From the NCBI GenBank assembly GCA_013816265.1, contig JACDES010000014.1, positions 1 through 39,488 on the forward strand: a stretch of DNA of 39,488 bases. Reading direction: 5' to 3'. A program made the position numbers and the translations under genes. The notes under the pieces were generated by a model. The model did not search any database and had not been told where the DNA came from. It saw only the letters and a list, made by a program, of their open reading frames with translations. Numbering within the stretch: the first letter of the stretch is position 1; every line of letters begins with the position of its first letter. Shown here piece after piece: positions 33,342-39,488 of the stretch. The stretch is from Parachlamydiaceae bacterium. GTDB taxonomy: Bacteria; Chlamydiota; Chlamydiia; Chlamydiales; Parachlamydiaceae.

Positions 33342-34760
33342 ATGGAAATAGCTTTATTCACAGTCATATTACTTGCGGGCTTCTATTTAGCGTGGAATAT
33401 CGGTGCAAACGATGTTGCAAATGCGATGGGAACATCCGTTGGTTCGGGTGCGTTGACATTACGAAGAGCTGTACTTATCGCTGCTGTCCTTGAATTTTCA
33501 GGCGCATTTTTTTTCGGGTCTCACGTTTCAAAAACAATCCAGAGCGGGATTATCAATCCTGATTTATTCATCAGTGATCCTAAAATTCTAGTTTTTGGTA
33601 TGCTATCTGCACTTCTTTCAGCAGGAATATGGCTTCAGATTGCCTCCTATTATGGCTGGCCAGTATCGACAACACATTCGATTGTGGGTGCATTGGTTGG
33701 ATTTGGTATGGTTGTAGGGGGGTATGAAGCTATATACTGGAAAAAAGTAAGTTTCATCGTGAGTAGCTGGATTTTATCACCTTTGATTGGTGGTGTTCTT
33801 GCTTACTATATCTTTAATGTAATCCGAAATAACATTTTTTATGCTGAAAATCCTGTGGAAGCGACGAAAAAATGGGCGCCGCTGCTGATATTTTTTGTAA
33901 CTTTGATATTAGGTTATATTTTAATTTTTGAAGGATTACACAATTTTAACTTGACATTCTCCGTTTTTGCGAAAATGGGGTTAATGATTGGGATGTCATT
34001 GATAGCAGCATTGATAACATATTTTTGTGTTCTTCAAATGCCACCCTCTCCTATGCATGAGCGATTAGTTCCTGTTTATAATCCAGAAGTTGTCAATTCT
34101 CTAGATAAAGCAAAAAAGCATTTAGGAAAAGTACAATCAAATACAAAAGGTGAAACGCAATATACAGTTTCATTATTGATGGAAGAAATTGATCTATTGT
34201 CTAAGGGTCTTGAGCAGAAACAAGAGTTTGATAGTAGCCATTTAGAATATGTCAAAGTCGAGAAAGTTTTTGGCTATTTGCAGATAGTGACTGCATGTAT
34301 GATGGCATTTGCCCATGGGGCTAATGATGTCGCAAATGCGATTGGACCTTTGTCTGCAGCAATTGCAATAATGACAACAGGATTATTTGCTGTTGAGGCA
34401 CCTGTTCCAACGTGGGCTCTTGCTTTGGGAGGCGTTGGCATAGTTATAGGATTGGCAACTTGGGGTTGGCGTGTCATTGATACGATTGGGAAGAAAATTA
34501 CTGAACTTACACCAAGCAGAGGTTTTGCGGCTGAGTTTGGTGCTGCAGCCACAATTGTGTTGGCATCACGTTTGGGGCTTCCAATTTCTACAACGCATAC
34601 GCTTGTTGGAGCCGTATTGGGTGTCGGCTTTGCCAGAGGATTAGGAGCGGTTAATTTGACGACTACACGCGATATTCTTATCTCTTGGATTGTCACTGTC
34701 CCGCTGGGAGCTATTTTGGCTGTGTTATTATTTTATCCAATAAAAGCTGTTTTTGGATAG
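33342..34760 (+). CDS. pitA: PiT-family inorganic phosphate transporter
   Basis: This is a 472-aa polytopic inner-membrane protein. The duplicated PiT signature is present in both halves: G-A-N-D-V-A-N-A-M-G-T (residues about 22-32) and G-A-N-D-V-A-N-A-I-G-P (about 325-335). Each half is also marked by S-T-T-H-(S/T)-(I/L)-V-G-A. A cytoplasmic loop of ~80 aa separates the halves. It moves phosphate coupled to protons or sodium. It follows the DUF47 gene by 7 nt. The two ends of the protein look complete and no key residue is missing. Confidence 0.95.
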   Translation: MEIALFTVILLAGFYLAWNIGANDVANAMGTSVGSGALTLRRAVLIAAVLEFSGAFFFGSHVSKTIQSGIINPDLFISDPKILVFGMLSALLSAGIWLQIASYYGWPVSTTHSIVGALVGFGMVVGGYEAIYWKKVSFIVSSWILSPLIGGVLAYYIFNVIRNNIFYAENPVEATKKWAPLLIFFVTLILGYILIFEGLHNFNLTFSVFAKMGLMIGMSLIAALITYFCVLQMPPSPMHERLVPVYNPEVVNSLDKAKKHLGKVQSNTKGETQYTVSLLMEEIDLLSKGLEQKQEFDSSHLEYVKVEKVFGYLQIVTACMMAFAHGANDVANAIGPLSAAIAIMTTGLFAVEAPVPTWALALGGVGIVIGLATWGWRVIDTIGKKITELTPSRGFAAEFGAAATIVLASRLGLPISTTHTLVGAVLGVGFARGLGAVNLTTTRDILISWIVTVPLGAILAVLLFYPIKAVFG

Positions 34761-34803
34761 ATAGAACAGAATTTCATTTTTAAAGTATACGAGGAGATCT
34801 AAA

Positions 34804-35367
34804 ATGGTAATCAATAGAAACTTATCAGCAATTTGGAATGTTAGAGTAGGTATTTGGTTAACACTCCTTCTTATTATGGGTGCTAAAATCGAGAGCGCGC
34901 AAAATGGTGAGATTCCAACAGGTTCGACGGTGTTGCAAGGATCAATATTTTTACAATCTGAAAAAAGTGAAGAGGAAAATAAAGTTCAGCCTGGAAAAGA
35001 AGTAAAATTAAAATTAATCATTGAAAATAAGGGCAAAATCGCCAATTCATCAGGAAAAGTTTTTATCCGCTTCGGGTATGCGGCTCCGTTAGACACACAA
35101 CCAAATAGTGTTTTATTTCAGACCGAACAGGTTGATTTACCAAGTATTGAACCTGGAAAAAAAGTAGAGATTGATTTTACAAAATCCCATCAGTGGCCGT
35201 CGGTGCTTGATTTTGTCAAATATGATTGGCTCATGCGTGAATATCAGGTCGTTGTCGTCATCGATAAAAAAGAAAAGGTAATTGGGTCTTTGGCGGTTAC
35301 ATTTTCAGCCTATTACTATCCAGGAATCCGCAAAGAGCTTCAAGTAGCAGTGCCATGTGTTCAATAG
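34804..35367 (+). CDS. Exported protein with CARDB-like beta-sandwich
   Basis: This is a 187-aa protein. A hydrophobic signal (residues about 17-33, V-G-I-W-L-T-L-L-L-I-M-G-A) probably directs it across the inner membrane. The mature part resembles an Ig-like CARDB or NEW3 beta-sandwich: V-Q-P-G-K-E-V-K-L-K-L-I-I-E-N-K-G, then I-E-P-G-K-K-V-E-I-D-F. That fold is inferred from spacing only; I cannot name the family. A strong GAGGAG ribosome site precedes the ATG. It lies 43 nt after pitA and may be co-transcribed. A hairpin (35377-35400) follows its stop. Confidence 0.65.
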   Translation: MVINRNLSAIWNVRVGIWLTLLLIMGAKIESAQNGEIPTGSTVLQGSIFLQSEKSEEENKVQPGKEVKLKLIIENKGKIANSSGKVFIRFGYAAPLDTQPNSVLFQTEQVDLPSIEPGKKVEIDFTKSHQWPSVLDFVKYDWLMREYQVVVVIDKKEKVIGSLAVTFSAYYYPGIRKELQVAVPCVQ

Positions 35368-35376
35368 TGGGTTCTG

Positions 35377-35400
35377 ATAGTCAATTTTTCAATTGACTAT
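35377..35400 (+). terminator. Possible terminator hairpin
   Basis: A perfect 10-bp stem (ATAGTCAATT / AATTGACTAT) with a 4-nt loop lies 10 nt after the stop at 35367. It is AT-rich and only followed by TTTAAAG-like sequence, so termination would be weak. Confidence 0.4.
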
Positions 35401-35456
35401 TTAAAGTAATTGAAGCGATAGTTTGACATTCGATATTTAACCAACGAGAATTTTAT

Positions 35457-36065
35457 ATGAAAACACGACTTTTATTTATTTTACTCCTATTGCCATTGAC
35501 ACTCTTTGCTAATGATTGGACATTGGAGATACGTGGTGCAATTTTTCGTCCTTCATCGAAGATACTAAAAGAAAAATTTACCGGTGGATGGATTGATTAT
35601 GAAGTTCGTGCATCCAAAATGCTTAATGATAATGTTGAAGTTTGGACGGGTGTTGATTGGATTAATAAGAAACGTCATTTAAAACATGAAGCCTACTATT
35701 ATTCAAGTCGTGAGCATGCGTTCAGAAAAATTTGGATTTTACCAATAAGTGTTGGTGCGAATTATTATCTTTGTATCACGCCATGTTTTCATGTTTATGT
35801 TGGGGCTGGTATCTGTTATACATTTAACAAATTAGAGTACCATTCTGAACACTTCCATGATCATTCGACTAAGAGTGGATTTGGGGCAGTACTCAAGACG
35901 GGCGCTAGGATTGATTCGGGCGATTATATTTTTTATGATATCTTTATAGATTATTTGTATCAACAAATGCCTCTTTCTCATTCTGAGCGTAGTTGGGGGA
36001 TTGATAGAAGTCGAGTCGATTTAGGTGGATTCAAGTTTGGTGCTGGTATCGGCGTCTACTTTTAG
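35457..36065 (+). CDS. Small outer-membrane beta-barrel protein
   Basis: This is a 202-aa protein. A clear signal peptide (K-T-R-L-L-F-I-L-L-L-L-P-L-T-L-F-A, cleavage after A18) is followed by alternating amphipathic strands (W-T-L-E-I-R-G-A-I-F, V-E-V-W-T-G-V-D-W-I, I-S-V-G-A-N-Y-Y-L, V-Y-V-G-A-G-I-C-Y) and a final strand ending G-I-G-V-Y-F. The terminal Phe is the usual BAM recognition residue. The size fits an eight-stranded barrel of the OmpW/OmpX/opacity type. The start is the ATG at 35457. The function is not evident; two cysteines (near 106-110) are in line with chlamydial disulfide-rich envelopes. Confidence 0.72.
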   Translation: MKTRLLFILLLLPLTLFANDWTLEIRGAIFRPSSKILKEKFTGGWIDYEVRASKMLNDNVEVWTGVDWINKKRHLKHEAYYYSSREHAFRKIWILPISVGANYYLCITPCFHVYVGAGICYTFNKLEYHSEHFHDHSTKSGFGAVLKTGARIDSGDYIFYDIFIDYLYQQMPLSHSERSWGIDRSRVDLGGFKFGAGIGVYF

Positions 36066-36078
36066 ACATCCTTAGCCC

Positions 36079-36535
36079 TTTTCACGTGCCCGTGCCCGTG
36101 CCCTTGCCCGATTGTCCTTATTTTTCATTCTTACATCAGATTAAACACAAAGACACAAAGGCACAAAGAGGGGTAATTCACTCTTCGTGTCTTCGTGTCT
36201 TCGTGTTGAATTTTTCTAAACTCATTTCTCAACACCATCTTGTAAAAAACGTGCCCGTGCACGATTGTCCTTATTTTTAATTCTTACATCAGATTAAACA
36301 CAAAGGCACAAAGAGGGGTAATTCACTCTTCGTGTCTTTGTGTCTTTGTGTTGAATTTTTCTAAACTCATTATCTTAACAACATCTTGTGAATCACGTGC
36401 CCCTGCCCGTGCCCGTGCCCGTGCCCGTGCCCGATTGTCCTTATTTTTCTTTCTAGTATCATAACCGCGTTGATTCGGACTCGTACAAAAAACGACGTCG
36501 GGCACGGGCACGGGCATGGGCACGTGAAATGGGTT
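36079..36535. repeat. GTGCCC-rich composite repeat with inverted ends
   Basis: The element begins with TTTCACGTGCCCGTGCCCGT and ends with the inverse (about 36495-36530), so it has ~35-bp terminal inverted repeats. Inside, CGATTGTCCTTATTTTT occurs at 36109, 36262 and 36432, defining two imperfect direct copies of about 153-170 bp. Each carries a family C hairpin (36141-36210; 36294-36355). A run of GTGCCC hexamers is at about 36397-36433. The tract is unusually GC-rich here. Small open frames at 36086 and 36323 are repeat artefacts. Confidence 0.8.
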
Positions 36536-36553
36536 AAAGGAGGTAAGGGAACG

Positions 36554-37651
36554 TTAACTAGGCCTATTCGCCCATGCCCATATCTTTAAAGAAGTAGTGT
36601 AAGCAAATATATAGATGTTAGACATAATAACGACCAAAAACTTAAATCCATTGATCAATAAATTTGACCAGCTGAAATTATTTTCGTTATTAACATCGGC
36701 ATTTGATGTTGTAGGTTCTGCATTTAATGATTTTGGACCTAATGAATCGGCAATTGGAGATGTCTTATTCTGTTCCTCAGGTAATCTGAGAATATGATCA
36801 TGATCCTCTCTAATCTTTGCTTGATCCCCTTCAATTTCTTTTGCAGTAGTTTTGATTTGGACTGTTGTTTTTTGAACATGTGCAACAGTTTTATGCATTT
36901 CACTCTGTTTACCGCTAATGATATCAACTTGAGAAAGCATTGAAGCTTCATTTGTTTCAATCTTTATTGTCGCTTTATTTATTGATTCATGTTGTTTAGA
37001 TATATTTTCAGCAACTTGTACAGTAGCTTCATTAGTCTCTTTTACGCCCTGTAACTTTGAACCTACTTCATTATTATCTTTTTCAACACCTGCAGCAATT
37101 TGACCAATGTTTTGATGTAATTCTGCTGCATTATCTAATATAGTTAATTGCTGTTGTTGCAACTGTGTAAGTAGATCTATTCCATTTTTCACTTGTCCTG
37201 GGACATGTTGACCTTCAGCAAGACCTTGCTCAGCTGTTTCTTGAACGGTTCCAATCGCAACACTAGCCTTTGCAATACTATCGTGTGCTTGGGCAGATTC
37301 ATCAAGATTTTGGTTTGTTTCATTATGTTGAGTTTGAATACCTGCTAGGGCATCATCAAATATTTGGCTTTTAGTTCGAATATGACCTAATTTTTTAGTA
37401 AGGCTAACCCCAACTACTGATAATTGTTGGGCTGTTTGTGAAGCTGCTGTAAGCTGTCCTTCTAACATTTTCGCTTTAATTATAGGATCGGTTGTAGACA
37501 CACCATCTTGTTCAAGTATTGCAACACCTTGCTTTAATACTTCTATTTTCTGATTTGTACTGTGTATACTCTGGTTTGTCCGATTCAGCTTATCGTAAAG
37601 ATCTTGGTTTTGGTTTTGTTGTGTATCCGGTGGTGCATTTAAATTGATCAT
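36554..37651 (-). CDS. Coiled-coil protein with C-terminal membrane anchor
   Basis: This is a 365-aa protein. Residues about 15-290 are nearly all helix-forming, Gln/Asn/Glu/Lys-rich with many heptad patterns (for example I-E-V-L-K-Q-G-V-A-I-L-E). A short Pro/Ser/Asn linker leads to one hydrophobic segment (about 331-355, then W-A-W-A-N-R-P-S). There is no signal peptide. A tail-anchored coiled coil of this kind recalls SNARE-like and Inc proteins of chlamydiae, but I recognise no named family. It lies 46 nt after the stop of a second coiled-coil gene in the same direction, so they form a likely operon. The ribosome site is weak. Confidence 0.68.
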   Translation of the reverse strand: MINLNAPPDTQQNQNQDLYDKLNRTNQSIHSTNQKIEVLKQGVAILEQDGVSTTDPIIKAKMLEGQLTAASQTAQQLSVVGVSLTKKLGHIRTKSQIFDDALAGIQTQHNETNQNLDESAQAHDSIAKASVAIGTVQETAEQGLAEGQHVPGQVKNGIDLLTQLQQQQLTILDNAAELHQNIGQIAAGVEKDNNEVGSKLQGVKETNEATVQVAENISKQHESINKATIKIETNEASMLSQVDIISGKQSEMHKTVAHVQKTTVQIKTTAKEIEGDQAKIREDHDHILRLPEEQNKTSPIADSLGPKSLNAEPTTSNADVNNENNFSWSNLLINGFKFLVVIMSNIYIFAYTTSLKIWAWANRPS

Positions 37652-37697
37652 GATTCACTCTAAGTTTCTTTAGTCGTATGCGAATAATATTAGTGTA

Positions 37698-39107
37698 TTA
37701 ACTCCAAATTAATCCAAATAGGGGATGGCCTTTCAATTTTTGACATTCTTTTTGCGCATATTCAAATGCCTTTCTTGGAGTTTCTTGTGGGTATAATTGG
37801 ATAAATTCATTTTCAAATTTCTCTAAAGTATGTTCTCTATAATATCTTACACCAATACGTCCAATAAAATAGCTCGCTTGATAAGCTATAAATGTAATGA
37901 CGAAAGCACTTAATAGTGGGTAAGCGGTTACGAGGAACCCTAAACTTACAACTCCTGTACCTTTTGAAAAAATACCACTGAATTTTTCTTTAGCTTTGCA
38001 GAAATCTTTTTTATCATTTTTCAGCGATAGAAAATCTATTTGACTTTCATGGTTATCTGTGCGTGTTTTGATTACTGAATAAACACCTTTTAATGTGTTG
38101 TAATCAACTCTCATCTGTTGAGTCACTTGTTTTAAATGTCTAGTTTCATTTCCCAGATTAATAAATAAGTCATTCAGATTGTCATATTGATCGCTGATTG
38201 CATCGTACTGTTCTTTTAGCGCGCCTGTGACATCATCAAGTTGTTTATAACGGCCTCTAAGAGCTTGGTATTTTTTTCCAATCTTAGTGAAATTTGTATT
38301 CAATTCTTTTGTTTCATCGTCGAGAGTTGTAAAAGAAGTTTGCAATTTGTTATAATCTAACGCCATTTGATCTGTAACAGTGTGTAGATCTCCAGTTTCT
38401 TGTTTTAAAGTCGTAAAAGCTCCGTGCAAAGTTTCAGATTCTTTTGTCAAAGAGTCAGATTTTTCATTTAGAGCATGAGTCTGCTTATCTAAAGCATGAA
38501 GAGTGGTTTGTAACTCAGCACACTCAGAGAGAAATTGTTGAGTTTTTTTATCAAGTCCAGTTGTTCTATCTTGAAGAGTTTCTACTTTGCCCTGTAATTG
38601 TGTATAATCAGTTTGTAATTGTTTGGATTTAGTGTCTAAGGCTTTAGAAGCATCACCTAATTTCTCAATGCTTACATTTGTTTCTTCTTGCTTTTTTGAT
38701 ACTTCAGCAGTTTTTGAAAAAATTTGAACAAAGTCCTCGTTCAGTTTTTGTATTTGATCAATTAGAGGTACGGTCTGTTCTTTCAAGTTTTTTAACATTA
38801 CATCTAAAACTTGATATTGTTGCTGAAAGATATTTCGACTTTGTACAGCTTGCTGAATTAATAGTAATTGCTGTGCATTTTCTGAACTTTTTGTCGCATT
38901 TTCTATTTCTAATCGCGCAACTAGCTTGTCGGATAAATCCAATCGTTCTTTGCAATTCCCTAAGGCTTTAACATAGATAGCTTGAATATTCTCTATTTTT
39001 AATTGTCCAGGTTTGCTTTGTAATCCCTTGAGTTGCTTAAATGTCTCTAGAAGCACGTTGTCTTGAAATGACGAACTTGGTGAACTTGGTGTGAGTGTTA
39101 GAGTCAT
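37698..39107 (-). CDS. Long coiled-coil protein with bilobed membrane domain (Inc-like)
   Basis: This is a 469-aa protein. A Ser/Pro/Thr-rich N-terminus (1-15) is followed by about 350 residues of continuous coiled coil. It has a recurring pattern L-x-x-x-T-x-x-L, D-Y-x-x-L and L-(N/D)-x-x-(S/T) every 7, 14 or ~35 residues. A hydrophobic hairpin lies at about 386-418 (V-V-S-L-G-F-L-V-T-A-Y-P-L-L-S-A-F-V-I-T-F-I in two lobes around a Pro). The soluble C-terminal ~50 aa end in L-F-G-L-I-W-S. Two adjacent hydrophobic lobes plus coiled coil is the plan of inclusion membrane proteins such as IncA. A GAGG ribosome site precedes the ATG. The exact role is unknown; homotypic membrane contact is a guess. 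Confidence 0.7.
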   Translation of the reverse strand: MTLTLTPSSPSSSFQDNVLLETFKQLKGLQSKPGQLKIENIQAIYVKALGNCKERLDLSDKLVARLEIENATKSSENAQQLLLIQQAVQSRNIFQQQYQVLDVMLKNLKEQTVPLIDQIQKLNEDFVQIFSKTAEVSKKQEETNVSIEKLGDASKALDTKSKQLQTDYTQLQGKVETLQDRTTGLDKKTQQFLSECAELQTTLHALDKQTHALNEKSDSLTKESETLHGAFTTLKQETGDLHTVTDQMALDYNKLQTSFTTLDDETKELNTNFTKIGKKYQALRGRYKQLDDVTGALKEQYDAISDQYDNLNDLFINLGNETRHLKQVTQQMRVDYNTLKGVYSVIKTRTDNHESQIDFLSLKNDKKDFCKAKEKFSGIFSKGTGVVSLGFLVTAYPLLSAFVITFIAYQASYFIGRIGVRYYREHTLEKFENEFIQLYPQETPRKAFEYAQKECQKLKGHPLFGLIWS

Positions 39108-39289
39108 GATTTTGCACCTCAGTTAGTATATTGAGAAAATTTTTAATTTTACATTAACACTTTGTTTGAAAATTATACAATTCTTTTTAATCATAAATAC
39201 AATTTTACCAGTAATAGAGTTTTATATATGGTACTAATTATTTGAAAATGAATAATATTCGATTTTATTTTTCGGACCCCCGATAACTT

Positions 39290-39488
39290 CTTGTAATTGA
39301 ATCGCCCTGAAACGGACTCTATTCTTTTTTTTTATTTACCCAGAGTTCCATCTGGTCACTTTGGGCTTTGAACCAATGCTGTCAAAATAAGAAATAAAGT
39401 GAGAATCGCCTTGTTTTTATTACAGATCTTTATCCTCAATTTTTTCTAAAGAAAGCACTCTTTGTTAGGCCTGAAGGGCCGGCATGAA
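39290..39488 (-). repeat. Family A repeat, inverted copy, cut by window end
   Basis: The segment 39373-39488 is the reverse complement of 208-323 (about 112 of 116 positions). It continues leftwards into sequence that matches 422-495 loosely (GTGACCAGA, CTCTGGG, GCGATTCAA). The repeat runs off the window. The rest of 39108-39290 is AT-rich and should hold the promoter of the coiled-coil gene; no clear boxes are seen. Confidence 0.82.

Noticed and set aside
35423-35451. TTGACA followed 17 nt later by GAGAAT before the beta-barrel gene
   Set aside because: The -10 box is poor and transcription would start at the start codon itself.
36086-36523. Short frames with Pro-Val or Arg-Ala repeats
   Set aside because: They are translations of GTGCCC hexamers on either strand.

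Overview
The window looks like chromosomal DNA of an amoeba-associated (environmental) chlamydia, most likely Parachlamydiaceae such as Protochlamydia or a relative. Two things suggest this. First, several gene blocks keep the order I recall from Chlamydia trachomatis: nifU-nifS-gpmA-RsuA/RluB-type pseudouridine synthase-(Rsm22-like)-birA-rodA (about CT720-CT726), uvrD and rpoN (CT608/CT609), and dppD-dppF-DUF47-PiT (CT689-CT692). Second, the accessory genes are of host-interaction type: an F-box plus DUF4116-repeat protein, Inc-like membrane proteins and a protein family I remember as expanded in Parachlamydiaceae. The DNA is AT-rich. I see no rRNA, tRNA, transposase, integrase or CRISPR array.

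Layout. 1-500: half of a large dispersed palindrome. 508-3273: a small lipoprotein, a hypothetical gene and rodA on the minus strand, divergent from birA. 3274-5744: palindromic DNA with a 180-bp tandem duplication that contains the 3' end of a 658-aa membrane protein built from two copies of a possible papain-like domain. 5745-6656: a ~620-bp nested palindrome interrupted by a 133-bp IS4-type MITE with a 10-bp target duplication. 6657-11295: gpmA-nifS-nifU (minus) divergent from a pseudouridine synthase and an Rsm22-like gene. 11296-15561: a 26-aa membrane peptide gene, fmdB-like zinc ribbon gene, groES-groEL with promoter and a degenerate CIRCE, and a NamZ/DUF1343 muramidase gene. 15943-21778: putA overlapping uvrD/pcrA. 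21935-28830: an accessory island of five genes lying between uvrD and rpoN. 28956-34760: rpoN, dppD-dppF, DUF47-PiT. 34804-36065: two exported proteins. 36066-36553: GTGCCC-rich repeat element. 36554-39107: two coiled-coil membrane proteins. 39290-39488: an inverted copy of the repeat at the window's left end.

Functional themes. RodA and NamZ act in peptidoglycan synthesis and turnover; GroESL in protein folding under an HrcA/CIRCE-like operator; PutA, Dpp ATPases and PiT in use of host proline, peptides and phosphate. The accessory proteins probably act at the host interface. The most notable points are: (i) the NifS homologue has lost both the PLP lysine and the persulfide cysteine, and the NifU homologue has lost all three scaffold cysteines while keeping its C-terminal CxxC; (ii) the duplicated possible cysteine-peptidase protein has one copy with Cys/His and one without; (iii) three families of dispersed palindromes, one carrying a MITE with clear ends. 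Functional calls rest on motif reading and memory of families; no database search was run.
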